From Okeania sp. SIO2C9 (GTDB lineage: Bacteria; Cyanobacteriota; Cyanobacteriia; Cyanobacteriales; Microcoleaceae): a DNA stretch of 64,000 bases. The position numbers and the translations under genes were made by a program. Below the pieces are notes generated by a model that did not search any database, was not told the origin of the DNA, and saw only the letters and a list, made by a program, of their open reading frames with translations. The DNA lies in assembly GCF_010672455.1 (NCBI RefSeq), contig NZ_JAAHGO010000027.1:23187-87186 (forward strand). Direction: 5' to 3'. Shown here piece by piece: positions 17,046 to 27,060 of this stretch (the stretch's first letter is position 1; each line of letters opens with the position of its first letter).

Positions 17046-17137
17046 TATTAGCTATTAATTTTTAATCTAAATTAACTTCTGCTGTTGAGTTTTAATAGAG
17101 CGATCGCCTTAATTTTTTAAATTTATTAAAATGTTGT

Positions 17138-17389
17138 TTAGAACTTAACTGTAGTAGTTTCCGAACGCACAGTAGGTCTATCATTATTCGTGGGTACTCG
17201 TAATAAACTCCCAGGCAAAGTCAAAACTGCTAGTGTATTTCCGAGCATATCAAAAAATTCGACACTGTAACCTGTTTCTAACCCTGGAATGTTATGACGT
17301 TCAACTATTGTGCCAATATCTCCTGCTTGAAGGTTTTCTTCTGGTGCATCTTCTAAAAGAATTACATCTGTATAAAGTTGAAAATCCAT
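17138..17389 (-). CDS. DUF4926 domain protein
   Basis: 83-aa small beta-rich protein. It carries the family pattern DVILLEDAPEENLQAGDIGT followed by VEFFDMLGNTLAVLTL. DUF4926 genes are commonly next to DUF6883 genes in cyanobacteria (from memory). Here a broken DUF6883 gene lies just upstream in the same direction, so this may be the surviving half of a two-gene module. A GGAGAAAT ribosome site precedes the start. Confidence 0.82.
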   Translation of the reverse strand: MDFQLYTDVILLEDAPEENLQAGDIGTIVERHNIPGLETGYSVEFFDMLGNTLAVLTLPGSLLRVPTNNDRPTVRSETTTVKF

Positions 17390-17527
17390 AATTTCTCCTT
17401 ATGTATCAAATTTACTGTCATTTTATTTTATATATAAACAATTATATTATACCTATCATTATCAGACACAACTATTCTCTTTTTATTCACTCTTTGGAAA
17501 CAATTTACAAACCAATATTATTGATTT

Positions 17528-17968
17528 AGTTAATTGGGATATGCTGTAATCAATCTTGGTATTTCTTTGCCTTTGTCAATTTGCCAAACAGTTTTTAAAT
17601 TTAGAAGTTTACCGCTTGGAGTTAGTATTTCTGCACTAATTTCATAGCTAATTCCATAGGCTGTTTCCTTGACTATTTCTGGTTCGGCATTGAGATGATT
17701 TTGCCGAATATCCGCTTCTACCAATTATTATTTCATTCAATATTCGTGCTTTATGACCTCCTTTTGGATGTTGGATATTTATTCAACAATTAATAATGAA
17801 TAATGAATAATGAATAATTAATAATTACCTCTCCTTGAAAAAAAGAGGATTGACTCAAAGAAAAAAAAATCCCCTTAAAATGCGAGGCTTTAGACCACAA
17901 TTTCTCGGTAAATATTCAGTTATTTTTGATTGTTCGATAATTGCTTGAGATTGATTAGGAATTTTCAT
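17528..17968 (-). pseudogene. DUF6883 gene split by a repeat element and frameshifted
   Basis: N-terminus: ATG at 17968 encodes MKIPNQSQAIIEQSKITEYL, the usual start of DUF6883 proteins. The frame then enters a repeat element (about 17783-17907). After it the protein resumes as INIQHPKGGHKARILNEI, then shifts frame near 17720 and ends with RQNHLNAEPEIVKETAYG and KEIPRLITAYPN. The pieces together match one complete gene of about 110 codons interrupted by about 125 bp of element DNA plus at least one small indel. Confidence 0.82.
17783..17907 (-). mobile_element. TTAC-flanked hairpin element, copy A (inside DUF6883)
   Basis: Minus strand: host TTAC, then CGAGAAATTGTGGTCTAAAG, CCTCGCATTTTAAGGGGA, a T-rich centre, TCAAGGAGAGGTAATTATTA, and a TTATTCA heptamer run. 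Hairpins near both ends and a TTAC preceding one end resemble IS200/IS605-derived non-autonomous elements. There is no transposase gene. Copies B and C share the ends. Confidence 0.65.
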
Positions 17969-18065
17969 GCTAGTAAAATTACTTTTTCCTTCTTTTTTAT
18001 TATCACATATTTTTAATCTATCGATCGCTTGAGATGTGAGAAAATATTTAAGCCAAACAAACATA

Positions 18066-18250
18066 TTTTCAACAATTAATAATGAATAATGAATAATTAA
18101 TAATTACCTCTCCTTGAAAATAAGAGGATTGACAAAGAGATGAAAATTTTTCTTCACAGGAGTCGATTGGATATGGCGAGGAGACCTCGCCATCCCTCGA
18201 CCGCTTATTATCCCCTTAAAATGGGAGGCTTTAAGCCACAATTTTTCGGT
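18066..18250 (-). mobile_element. TTAC-flanked hairpin element, copy B
   Basis: Same ends as copy A: minus strand TTACCGAAAAATTGTGGCTT, then TAAAGCCTCCCATTTTAAGG at one side; AGGTAATTATTAATTATTCA at the other. It has an extra internal hairpin, GGCGAGGAGACCTCGCC inside a GTCGA...TCGAC stem (18163-18203), absent from copy A and present twice in copy C. Confidence 0.65.
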
Positions 18251-18466
18251 AAAAAACATTAAAAATCTGTATTTTTTATGACTCAGAAAAAAAATATTAT
18301 ATAGCGTTTCCCAAGGTCATGAGGTGCAGTTATATTTTTGTCTTTTTATTCCCTGTTCGCTGTTCCCTCAAGCCTAAAATTTTGTACCTCACGCTTTTTG
18401 GGAATTGCTATAATTACTATACTTGTCGCTATTATAAAAAGAAGTACATTAAACCAAAACCATAAC
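18251..18466. other. Spacer upstream of mnmG with a GGTACAAAAT-type repeat
   Basis: Contains a repeat bounded by GAGGTGCAGTTATA and AAAATTTTGTACCTCACGC (about 18319-18396), with CCCTGTTC heptamers inside. Related ends occur at about 30457-30515, 47700-47780 and 62692-62780. The mnmG promoter should lie in the last 70 bp, but no clear -10/-35 was assigned. Confidence 0.5.
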
Positions 18467-20371
18467 ATGACCACAACTTTCGATTTCCAAGACGAATACG
18501 ACATCATTGTAGTAGGTGCTGGCCACTCCGGATGTGAAGCAGCTCTCGCAACTGCGCGCCTCGGTTGCTGCACCCTCCTACTCACTCTCAACCTCGACAA
18601 AATAGCTTGGCAACCATGCAACCCTGCTGTTGGCGGCCCCGCAAAATCTCAACTTACCCACGAGGTTGATGCTTTGGGTGGAGAAATTGGCAAAATGAGC
18701 GATCGCACTTATCTCCAAAAACGCATCCTTAACTCATCTCGTGGGCCTGCTGTATGGGCGTTGCGCGCTCAAACTGACAAACGGGAATACGCTGCCGTTA
18801 TGCGTAACATTGTGGAAAACCAAGAAAACCTCCGAGTCCGGGAAAGCATGGTGACAGACTTAGTTCTGGGAGACAACGACGAAATTATCGGAGTAGAAAC
18901 CTACTTCGGTGTCGCTTTCAAATGTAAAGCTGTCATCCTGACCACCGGAACATTCCTTGGTGGAGTCATTTGGGTAGGCAACAAATCAATGCCAGCAGGT
19001 CGCGCGGGTGAATTTCCTGCCATCGGTCTCACCGAAACCCTCAATAAACTTGGCTTTGAAACCGGGCGACTGAAAACTGGAACTCCCGCCAGAGTTGACA
19101 AACGTTCTGTTGACTACACTGACCTGGAAGAGCAACCAGGGGATGAAAAAGTGCGTTGGTTTAGTTTCGACCCGGAAGTGTGGGTGGAACGGGAACAAAT
19201 GTGTTGTTATCTGACCCGCACTACTGAAGAAACTCACAAACTAATTCGCGATAATTTGCACTTGTCTCCTGTTTATGGTGGGTGGGTGGATGCGAAGGGT
19301 CCCCGTTATTGTCCGAGTATTGAGGATAAAATTGTTCGCTTTGCTGATAAAAGTAGTCATCAAATATTTATTGAACCGGAAGGTCGTGATATTCCTGAAC
19401 TTTATATTCAGGGGTTTTCTACTGGTTTGCCTGAGAAATTGCAATTACAAATGTTGCGCAGTTTGCCTGGTTTAGAAAATTGTGTGATGTTGCGACCTGC
19501 TTATGCTGTGGAATATGATTATTTGCCTGCAACTCAATGTTATCCGACATTGATGACTAAGAAAATTGAGGGGCTATTTTGTGCTGGTCAAATTAATGGT
19601 ACCACTGGATATGAGGAGGCGGCAGCTCAAGGTTTGGTAGCGGGAATAAATGCGGTTAAATTTGTTAAGAATCAAGAGATGATTATTTTCCCCAGGGAAC
19701 AAAGTTATATTGGTACTTTGATGGATGATTTATGTACAAAAGATTTGCGAGAACCCTATCGAATGTTAACCAGTCGTTCGGAATATCGTTTGATTTTACG
19801 GTCGGATAATGCTGACCAAAGACTAACTCCTTTGGGTCGAGAAATTGGTTTAATAGATGACCGTCGGTGGGAGTTATTTGAGAGTAAGCAAGCTAATATT
19901 ATTGCTGAAAAAGCTCGGTTAAATTCAACTCGAATTAAAGAATTAGAAGAGGTAGCTATTAATATAGTTGCTGATACTCAGACAAAAATTAAAGGTTCGA
20001 TTACTTTGGCGGAACTTTTGCGCCGACCTGGTTTCCATTATGTGGATTTAGAAAAGTATAATTTGGGAAATTTAGATTTGAAATTAGTTGAAAAAGAGGG
20101 AGCAGAAATAGATATAAAATATTCCGGTTATTTGCAAAGACAACAAAATCAAATCGACCAAATTAGTCGGCAAGAAAATCGAAAATTACCAGCTAATTTA
20201 GATTATTTTGCTATTTCTACTTTGTCGCTAGAGGCGCGGGAAAAATTGTCAAAGGTTCAGCCTTTAACTATTGGGCAGGCTTCTAGGATTGGGGGAGTAA
20301 ATCCGGCGGATATTAATGCTTTGTTGGTTTATTTGGAAGTGCAATATCGACTTGTGGGAGTTAAAAGTTAG
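18467..20371 (+). CDS. mnmG: tRNA uridine-5-carboxymethylaminomethyl modification enzyme MnmG (GidA)
   Basis: FAD-dependent large subunit that, with MnmE, modifies the wobble uridine of several tRNAs. 634 aa, normal length. Motifs: [15 protein letters not shown] (Rossmann FAD site), [39 protein letters not shown], and the C-terminal helical domain ending [22 protein letters not shown] at 18467 is chosen because homology starts at [15 protein letters not shown]; the frame is open further upstream but there it translates repeat DNA. GC content and codon use in its 5' half are higher than in neighbouring accessory genes. It is convergent with the ATPase fragment downstream. Confidence 0.97.
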   Translation: MTTTFDFQDEYDIIVVGAGHSGCEAALATARLGCCTLLLTLNLDKIAWQPCNPAVGGPAKSQLTHEVDALGGEIGKMSDRTYLQKRILNSSRGPAVWALRAQTDKREYAAVMRNIVENQENLRVRESMVTDLVLGDNDEIIGVETYFGVAFKCKAVILTTGTFLGGVIWVGNKSMPAGRAGEFPAIGLTETLNKLGFETGRLKTGTPARVDKRSVDYTDLEEQPGDEKVRWFSFDPEVWVEREQMCCYLTRTTEETHKLIRDNLHLSPVYGGWVDAKGPRYCPSIEDKIVRFADKSSHQIFIEPEGRDIPELYIQGFSTGLPEKLQLQMLRSLPGLENCVMLRPAYAVEYDYLPATQCYPTLMTKKIEGLFCAGQINGTTGYEEAAAQGLVAGINAVKFVKNQEMIIFPREQSYIGTLMDDLCTKDLREPYRMLTSRSEYRLILRSDNADQRLTPLGREIGLIDDRRWELFESKQANIIAEKARLNSTRIKELEEVAINIVADTQTKIKGSITLAELLRRPGFHYVDLEKYNLGNLDLKLVEKEGAEIDIKYSGYLQRQQNQIDQISRQENRKLPANLDYFAISTLSLEAREKLSKVQPLTIGQASRIGGVNPADINALLVYLEVQYRLVGVKS

Positions 20372-20560
20372 AGGTTAAAATTCAAAAGTAATCTTTGACT
20401 TAGTTTTCGGTATCTGTCGATAATTTGCAATTTTGTAGGGGTTTGGTCTCCAAACCCTTTCTTGATATTCCAGCTTAATAAAGAGGCGATCGCCATTTCA
20501 TCCTTACCCAAAAGAAAGATAATCCACTGTGAGGTTGAAAGCACAGTCATGTGCAGTGGT

Positions 20561-21976
20561 TTAGGAATAGCCAATATTAGTTAAAGCGCTCAACTCTTTA
20601 GTATTTAAAGGAGTAGTGAGACGATTAAAAGCAGAACCCAGAGGGTGGTCAAGAGGTTGTTGGGGATTTTGGGGATCGATTAGTTCCCAACTTGGTTGTT
20701 GAAAATCACGCAGGTCGTATAGAGTTCCATTCGATGAATCCTTGTGGTATTCATATAACTTGTGAACTCGTAGAGGTTCAAGGGTACTTTTTTCACCACT
20801 AAACATTCCTTTTAAACAGTTTGCACCTCGTTGAGCAATCTTTTCATCTTCACCTAGAAAATAAACACCAACATTCCAAGAACCTAGAGATCGGGCCTGT
20901 TCAAATCTTTTGATATACTCTTTAATGTGTATTTCTGCTCCTTGAGCATGAGCATTGATGTATTCTCGCTTTAAAGTTTGCCCTGTAGTTTTGCTAAGTC
21001 CTGTTGTTTGACTATCACTTGTACTAGCTGTTTCTGCGGTAGAGGATTGTGGTAATGTCTCTGACCATTTTTTGGCTATGTCAGGAATTATATGTTCAGC
21101 AGCGATCGCTCCTATTTTTACTGCTAACAAGTGTTGTGGGTAAGCTATTTCTAGACCTAAAGATGCGAACTTTATGAGTGTTCCCATATATTGAGCAATA
21201 TCACTGGATTTCCCACCACCTGTGCTGCTGCTAATGCTTCGACTATTGGTAACTGTACGCTGTAATTCTTCAGATATGGTCTTAGTAAAGTTTTCATCTA
21301 GTGTCACTTTGCTTAAAGAAGACACTTGCCCCAGTAATTCACGCAGGTTATAGATAATTTGGTTGACTTCTGTTTCCACCATTGGTTCTGCAATCACCAT
21401 GTAGCTGAATGGTGAACCCTCCAAGCTGCGCAATAAGCGATCGATTTGAGAATAACCAAGGTTAACGGAAGGAATCCCGGTGATAGCTGTGGGATAGTTA
21501 AACTGCTTTAAGGGTTCCTCAATCTGAGTTTTAAATTGGGAATCATTAGGTAAGTAAAGCTCTAGCTCTGTACCTGGCAAATTTCCCTTTAACATTGCTT
21601 GCAGGTTATCCACAAAATCTGTATTTCTGCTGCGCGTCCCTAAATATACATGGTTATTGCTGCCGTCGCTGTTAATCATAAAAACTAGGTTATCGCCTCC
21701 TAAATTGTGACAAGCAGAAAAGCTGAGTTGCAATGCTGTTAATTGTTCCTCTAGAGAATTAACTTTTGAATCATCTATCGATTTTAGATGCAAGAAATAT
21801 GGATTTCCTACTGCTCCAACTGTTGGTGGAAAATAATTAATATATTCTGACTTTTTAAAGGATTGACCTAAATATTCCCTTCCTAAACTCAAGAGTAAAG
21901 AATGGGACATGACATTGGCTACTTGGATTGCGAGGTTTATCTGTTGCAGTTCCTGGGGTTGAAGTCGATCTGTCAT
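20561..21976 (-). CDS. N-terminal region of a HerA/FtsK-like ATPase, apparently truncated
   Basis: 471 aa, no ATPase motif. The sequence (VANVMSHSLLLSLGREYLGQ, HNLGGDNLVFMINSDGSNN, SFSYMVIAEPMVETE-like region, RSISSSTGGGKS) and especially the end (FNRLTTPLNTKELSALTNI) look like the segment preceding the P-loop domain in HerA-type ATPases of the DUF87 sort. In such proteins the C-terminal Walker A/B domain would follow, but here a stop comes at once and the next 190 bp are repeat-rich. So it is either a naturally short variant or truncated by rearrangement next to mnmG. It lies downstream of the Hsp70-like gene in one direction and may belong to that operon. Confidence 0.55.
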   Translation of the reverse strand: MTDRLQPQELQQINLAIQVANVMSHSLLLSLGREYLGQSFKKSEYINYFPPTVGAVGNPYFLHLKSIDDSKVNSLEEQLTALQLSFSACHNLGGDNLVFMINSDGSNNHVYLGTRSRNTDFVDNLQAMLKGNLPGTELELYLPNDSQFKTQIEEPLKQFNYPTAITGIPSVNLGYSQIDRLLRSLEGSPFSYMVIAEPMVETEVNQIIYNLRELLGQVSSLSKVTLDENFTKTISEELQRTVTNSRSISSSTGGGKSSDIAQYMGTLIKFASLGLEIAYPQHLLAVKIGAIAAEHIIPDIAKKWSETLPQSSTAETASTSDSQTTGLSKTTGQTLKREYINAHAQGAEIHIKEYIKRFEQARSLGSWNVGVYFLGEDEKIAQRGANCLKGMFSGEKSTLEPLRVHKLYEYHKDSSNGTLYDLRDFQQPSWELIDPQNPQQPLDHPLGSAFNRLTTPLNTKELSALTNIGYS

Positions 21977-22077
21977 TTTGTTAAATTTTTGCGCCTGAAT
22001 AGTTGAGTTTGTTTTGAAAGAATTTGGATTTAGTTTAATAGCGTTTAAGGGTTAGCTGAATAGGATTTTAAAAGCTC

Positions 22078-22163
22078 AGAACTTACGCAAAATATAAATC
22101 ATACACTATCTGTAAGGAGGCCGTTCACCCCTACTAGATACGATGATTCTGCGTAAGTCCTGA
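22078..22163. repeat. Complete GGACTTACGCA inverted-repeat element
   Basis: 86-bp element with ends GAACTTACGCAAAA and TTCTGCGTAAGTCCTG (imperfect inverted repeat). It lies between the Hsp70-like gene and the ATPase fragment, so it splits the predicted operon. A second, more decayed copy is at 13600. Confidence 0.8.
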
Positions 22164-22165
22164 AG

Positions 22166-24061
22166 CTAATCAACTAGGATTCTAGCATCATCAACTTTCT
22201 CGTCTATGGCTTTACGTATCGCTATTCTAGTGACTGAAGTAATATTTTCCTGCTGTTTACTAAACTCATCTTTGATTTTATTCCTTAATTCTTCTTCCTT
22301 TTCTTTCAGAATTGATGAAATTTTATCATCTGAAAGGGTGTAAATGGGAAACCTATTAAGGACATAATTAATCAAAAATCCACTTAATACAAAAGATAAT
22401 CCACCTGTAATTACATCCAAAAATATTGGTAATGCAATCTCAAGGATGACCATAACAGCAGTCAAAGCACCGCTAACCACCAGTGCTACTATCGGAAAGT
22501 TTTCTGCAACTTTGACTGAATCTTCTGGATTAATATAATTTTTTATTTGGTCAAGTACATCTTTATCTAAAATTCTAGATTGTTGATTTTTTTCAAGAGA
22601 AAGGGTACCAGGTTGAAGACGATATGCTTGACAAATTTCGTTTAGCTCTTGTGTAAGTTGACCCTCAATATCTGTCAAATACTTGTCTAATAGAACGGTT
22701 ACTTCTTCATATAAATCACGACTATAAAACCATTCTTTCAATCTTGCTTGTATTACATCTTCAAGTTCTTCCTTAGTTTTTATTTTCCTGTTCCGAAAAT
22801 CTATGAGAGAAGGTTTTATAATTTCAGGTAGAATCTTCTTTACCATGAAATCCACTAATTCATCCAAGAAATTATTAAAATTGTTTTCGACAATATTTTC
22901 TAAATTATATTGAAGAAAGTTATCTATTTCCTCCTTGAAATCGACTGTTTTAACATCTAGTCTTCCCCAACGAGCTAATCCTGTAGCAACACAAACTTCT
23001 GGTTCGGTATCCATTTGATATAGTGAATGTGAATCTGGAAAAACTTTTTGGCATATTTCTTCAATAAAATCCATCCTAGCTCCACCACCAGTCACAAGTA
23101 TTTTGCTTGGTAATATCTTTTTTGCCTCAAATTTTTGTTTTGCTCTTATTAATTGCTCATGGAAGGCTTCTTTCCAACTCCGATTCTTTAAATCTGGTAA
23201 TTTTGTGTTTAGAATTGATTCCATAATTTCAGAATTTACTTTCGGGCAAAAGTAAAGATCTTCTTGTAAAGGAAAACATCCACTGTCATACAGTCCACTC
23301 TTACTAAAATACTCTTCTTTAACTTTGCGGCATATAATTTCAAACTTCTTGATGTCTTTTGGATTAACCTGAAAATGATTATCTATTTTATCTTTGTTCT
23401 TATGATTTTCACAACAATGTTTAAAAATTTCTTTGTCTATTAGTGATGCCCCCAGAGCGTAACGATGTTCTCCAAAATCTTCAACTTTTTTCTCACTCGC
23501 AAATGTAATATCTGTAGTAGATGAACCAATATCAATTATAAGAAATCCTTTTCTTATTTGTTCAATTGTCACTTTCTTGCTTTCATAAGCGTGTATAAAA
23601 GCTGCCCTTGACTCTGGGACAACCTTAATATTAGACAAGCCAGCATCATACATCAGTTGTTTATATCTATCTACATCTTCTTGTAACCATCCCGATGGAT
23701 GACCAATAAAAAAACGTTTTTCAATTACAGGGTCGAGTTGTTTGGATTTTTTTACAATGTCATAGACTGCTGTGACGAACTTCTTTATAAGTTTTGGTGA
23801 AAAATCCTCATCAGAGGGGGATTTCTTAAAAGATATTTCAAATTCTTTTGCTTGAGACGTTTCTAGGTTTGTATATGCATCATAACCAATGATAGGCAAA
23901 TTTCGTCGATTGTAGGCAAGTGCAGTCATTACAAATCTCTTCTTTTGAATTTCAATAATTTCTGGCGATTCTTTTCCCCCACTTGAAACAGATGCCAAGG
24001 CTGTTTTGCTATGTCCCAAATCAAAACCAATAATTTGATAATTTTCAGAATTACTATTCAT
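22166..24061 (-). CDS. Membrane-anchored Hsp70/actin-like ATPase
   Basis: 631 aa. Hsp70/actin-type nucleotide motifs: phosphate-1 IGFDLGHSKTALAS (residues 11-24), phosphate-2 FLIIDIGSSTTDITFAS (173-189), adenosine motif KILVTGGGARMDF (320-332). The usual DnaK peptide-binding domain is absent. Instead there is a long helical segment (about 375-515), two or three hydrophobic helices (523-568), and a charged coiled tail (575-631). It is thus a divergent chaperone-like ATPase fixed to a membrane, not housekeeping DnaK. A GrpE-like gene lies 47 bp upstream in the same direction. Role unknown. Confidence 0.78.
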   Translation of the reverse strand: MNSNSENYQIIGFDLGHSKTALASVSSGGKESPEIIEIQKKRFVMTALAYNRRNLPIIGYDAYTNLETSQAKEFEISFKKSPSDEDFSPKLIKKFVTAVYDIVKKSKQLDPVIEKRFFIGHPSGWLQEDVDRYKQLMYDAGLSNIKVVPESRAAFIHAYESKKVTIEQIRKGFLIIDIGSSTTDITFASEKKVEDFGEHRYALGASLIDKEIFKHCCENHKNKDKIDNHFQVNPKDIKKFEIICRKVKEEYFSKSGLYDSGCFPLQEDLYFCPKVNSEIMESILNTKLPDLKNRSWKEAFHEQLIRAKQKFEAKKILPSKILVTGGGARMDFIEEICQKVFPDSHSLYQMDTEPEVCVATGLARWGRLDVKTVDFKEEIDNFLQYNLENIVENNFNNFLDELVDFMVKKILPEIIKPSLIDFRNRKIKTKEELEDVIQARLKEWFYSRDLYEEVTVLLDKYLTDIEGQLTQELNEICQAYRLQPGTLSLEKNQQSRILDKDVLDQIKNYINPEDSVKVAENFPIVALVVSGALTAVMVILEIALPIFLDVITGGLSFVLSGFLINYVLNRFPIYTLSDDKISSILKEKEEELRNKIKDEFSKQQENITSVTRIAIRKAIDEKVDDARILVD

Positions 24062-24108
24062 AATTTTGACCTCAATAAAACTACAATATTTGTGCCGATA
24101 ATTTTTGA

Positions 24109-25224
24109 TTAAAAAGATACTGGCTTCACAACACGACCAGTTCTAATTACTTCATTATCTTTAATCAAAGCTGGGGTAAGAGCTATGTATTCTCTAACTT
24201 TTGGATCTATATTTTTCACAAAATCAAATTTAGATGTGTCCTCTATCCCTGGCTGATAAAATACTACATCAATACCATTGTTCTTTAAAAGATTAAGAAG
24301 TTGTTGACTCAGGTGAGTCTGTTCATCAGAAACCTCTCCAAAGAAATTTTGAAAAAAGTTTAGTATGTCTTCATGGTCTTCTAACTTGGGAATTGAAGGT
24401 TTAGGTTTTTCCTGTAGTTCATTAATTTCTTTTGCCACTTGATTATCAATATCTTCAAATTTTTCATGTAAAAAATCAAGGATGTCCTCCATAAATTTAA
24501 CTTTATTTAGTTGGGGTTTTGCTAAATTAGTCTTCTGTTGAGGTTGTAGCTGTTTTCTATCACGTTGATACACAAAAAATGCTATTATTCCTGCTATCAA
24601 AAAGCCAATCAAAAATCCTATAGCAATAGCCATTAAAGGATTAATTTGATTAATATCTGATAATTTATCAAGTTGCTCTTTATACTCACTTAAGTCAAGA
24701 AGATTCTTCTGAAAATCAGGATAGTAACTAAGCTTCTTCTGAAAATCAGGATATTCCTCTATACCATTTTTAAGAACATTAGGAGATTTATCGGCAATTT
24801 TACGAATATTTTCAATTAATTCCGCTGAAATCTTTGGAACCTGTTTTTGAATCTCCAAGTACCCAACAAAACTGCCAATAATTCCTCCTATACCACCACT
24901 GAGAGTGGCAATAGTTATCATAGCTTTAGAACTTTTCTTTGATGGTAATTTTATGGAGTCTTCCACATCAGAGTCTAAGGGAAAATCAGGTGGTATGGCT
25001 GCTTTCATCAAGCTCAACGATCGCTCTATATCTGCTAACCCTTTCAAAGCAATACGAGCTTGCGATCGCGTTAATTCTGGAATATATTCTCCCCTAATGT
25101 TTCTCAGAATCTTAATATCATTTTGGATTTTATCAATTATGTAATTTGGGCTATTATTTTGACTAAATTGAGCTTTGAGTTGTTTTTTTCTGTTTTCATC
25201 AAGATATTCTAATAGTCTCTTCAT
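24109..25224 (-). CDS. Membrane protein with GrpE-like C-terminus, Hsp70 partner
   Basis: 371 aa. Helical N-terminus (1-75), TM helix 1 (about 101-124), periplasmic-loop candidate with a duplicated YPDFQKKLSYYPDFQKNLL motif, TM helix 2 (196-219), a coiled-coil region, and a C-terminal segment (NNGIDVVFYQPGIED ... TPALIKDNEVIRTGRVVKP) that resembles the beta domain of GrpE-type nucleotide exchange factors. As the gene directly precedes the Hsp70-like gene, the likely role is nucleotide exchange or recruitment at the membrane. The GrpE relation is inference from a short motif and from context. Confidence 0.6.
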   Translation of the reverse strand: MKRLLEYLDENRKKQLKAQFSQNNSPNYIIDKIQNDIKILRNIRGEYIPELTRSQARIALKGLADIERSLSLMKAAIPPDFPLDSDVEDSIKLPSKKSSKAMITIATLSGGIGGIIGSFVGYLEIQKQVPKISAELIENIRKIADKSPNVLKNGIEEYPDFQKKLSYYPDFQKNLLDLSEYKEQLDKLSDINQINPLMAIAIGFLIGFLIAGIIAFFVYQRDRKQLQPQQKTNLAKPQLNKVKFMEDILDFLHEKFEDIDNQVAKEINELQEKPKPSIPKLEDHEDILNFFQNFFGEVSDEQTHLSQQLLNLLKNNGIDVVFYQPGIEDTSKFDFVKNIDPKVREYIALTPALIKDNEVIRTGRVVKPVSF

Positions 25225-25692
25225 AAGCTTAGGTGAGATTAAATTTTTTAAGGGTGACTGAGGTTATCCCAACACCAAAGGGCGATATTGAATATTCTGC
25301 ACTATTTAACATTATAAATAACTGACAAAGATTGCTGTACCAAATTTCTAAACAACTTAAGACTGCTACGAGCAAATCTGAAATTTTGCCAAAAGGTTAA
25401 ACAATCATTGACAAAAACTCAAAAAAATGATAATAGAGTTATGTAGTTAGCTAAAACTCATTTATATTTTATATTCCCGGTTGCCAGCTCCTGTATTCCA
25501 TGTTCCCCTTTCCAAAATTTAAGATATATAGCTTAAATGCTGAACAACTTATAAACTATAGTTAAAATGTCTATAATTATTCTCATTATGAGACACAGTT
25601 ACTAGATAATCTTGGTAAACTAAAATATCCGAATCAAAATTAAACAAACTCTTAAATCAAAAATAATTGAGGATAGGGAGTAAAAAAAGAGT
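25225..25692. other. Divergent intergenic region
   Basis: Lies between the minus-strand Hsp70 cluster and the plus-strand GspC-like gene, so it should hold two promoters. It contains AT-rich tracts and the GTTCCCC-type repeat remnant near 25490. No gene or hairpin stands out. Confidence 0.4.
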
Positions 25693-27060
25693 ATGACCAC
25701 GAACTACCAAAAAACTAAAGAAAGTTCAGAAAAAACAAGATTTCAAGAGCCTATTTCGGTAGAAAATCTTGCCGACAATTTGATGGAAGATATGTTCCGT
25801 GATATTGACCGAGTATTGGATGGTGGTACTCGTTTGCCGACTCAAGCAACTAGACCAGAAATTGTCTCTTTAACACAGATTAAAGTTCCTGAAATTGTTC
25901 TGCCTCAAAAGAAGACTCAACCTCAAGAAATAGACAAAGAAGAAAAGGCAAAATTAGCCAAAGCAGAAGCAGAAAAAAAACAAAGTCAATCATTAGATAA
26001 ACTACTTTTAGGAGCAGCTTTTGCCTCTATATTAGTCACCCTTTCTTTATGGTTAGTAAATAGAGGAGGTCTCAATAAAATTTTGGGTTATTTAGGTTAT
26101 GTAGAAAAGCCAAGTGAATCATCAGAAACTTTAAGTCCAAGAGCAGTAGCAGATAAAGAATTTGCTGAATATATAGAGCGATCGCTCCAGATGATTGAAC
26201 AAAAAGAAGCAGTTCGCAAACAACAACAACAAATTCCTGGTATACCACCCGCTCCAGCAAGCAACAACTTACCAACAGTACCAGTACCTGCAAACCAACC
26301 GACAAACACTAGCTTACTATTACCGCTCAACCGACTGGTCGATCTCATGGAGGCACAAGTAGCAAAAGAACCTATAACTATTCCAGAAACTAAAGTGGTG
26401 GTAATTCCTCCAGTGCCAACTGTTGTACCTTCAGCAGTAGCAGTAGCACCAAAACCTGCCGAATCTTCCCCAAAGCCATCAGCAGCATCTGCATCTAATG
26501 CTTCTGCCTCCGCAGATGCTGCTGAAAACGTTACAGAAAGGTCGGAAGCAACAAAAACTGCAAAACTAGAAACGGCAAAAGTAGAGGAGAAACCTAAACC
26601 AGAAACGGCAAAAGCAGAAACCGCAAAAGTAGAGGAGAAACCTAAACCAACACAAGAAGTAGCAACAAAACCAGAAGCAACAAGCCAACAGGAAGCATCA
26701 TCCCAGTCCCAAGCTGAAACTAAACCAGAAGCAGAAACTCAATCTGAAACAGAAGCAAAATCAGAAGAGTCACAAACGCCAACACAACCAGTACAATTAC
26801 CTCCACCGCCAGCAGAAATACCTGCAACGAATACAGTGACAGAAAGTCAAGTTCAGATTCCTATTAATACCTTGGTAGGTATTTTGGAGTTAGGGGAACG
26901 TTCGGCGGCTTTATTTGAAGTAGAGGGTGTAGCTCGTCGGATATATGTAGGCGAGAATATTGGTGGTAGTGGTTGGACTCTTGTTAATGTGGCAAACCAA
27001 GAAGCTGTGATTCGCCGTAATGGTGAAGTTCGTTCTGTTTTTGTAGGGCAACAGTTTTAG
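25693..27060 (+). CDS. Single-TM protein with GspC/PilP-like C-terminal domain
   Basis: 455 aa. Cytoplasmic N-terminus (1-98), one TM helix (LLLGAAFASILVTLSLWLV, about 105-123), then about 240 residues rich in Pro, Ala, Glu and Lys with repeated AKVEEKPKPETAKAET blocks, then a compact domain at about 385-455 (LVGILELGERSAALFEVEGV, RRIYVGENIGGSGWTLVNV, GEVRSVFVGQQF). The end domain resembles the HR domain of GspC/PilP, proteins that link inner-membrane and outer-membrane parts of secretion or pilus machines. Such stand-alone proteins are conserved in cyanobacteria but not characterised to my knowledge. Confidence 0.65.
   Translation: MTTNYQKTKESSEKTRFQEPISVENLADNLMEDMFRDIDRVLDGGTRLPTQATRPEIVSLTQIKVPEIVLPQKKTQPQEIDKEEKAKLAKAEAEKKQSQSLDKLLLGAAFASILVTLSLWLVNRGGLNKILGYLGYVEKPSESSETLSPRAVADKEFAEYIERSLQMIEQKEAVRKQQQQIPGIPPAPASNNLPTVPVPANQPTNTSLLLPLNRLVDLMEAQVAKEPITIPETKVVVIPPVPTVVPSAVAVAPKPAESSPKPSAASASNASASADAAENVTERSEATKTAKLETAKVEEKPKPETAKAETAKVEEKPKPTQEVATKPEATSQQEASSQSQAETKPEAETQSETEAKSEESQTPTQPVQLPPPPAEIPATNTVTESQVQIPINTLVGILELGERSAALFEVEGVARRIYVGENIGGSGWTLVNVANQEAVIRRNGEVRSVFVGQQF

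Noticed and set aside
20368..20574. 68-codon minus-strand ORF after the HerA-like fragment
   Set aside because: Lies in repeat-like spacer sequence (TTTGGTCTCCAAACCC palindrome). It might be a remnant of the missing ATPase, but I see no P-loop or other support.
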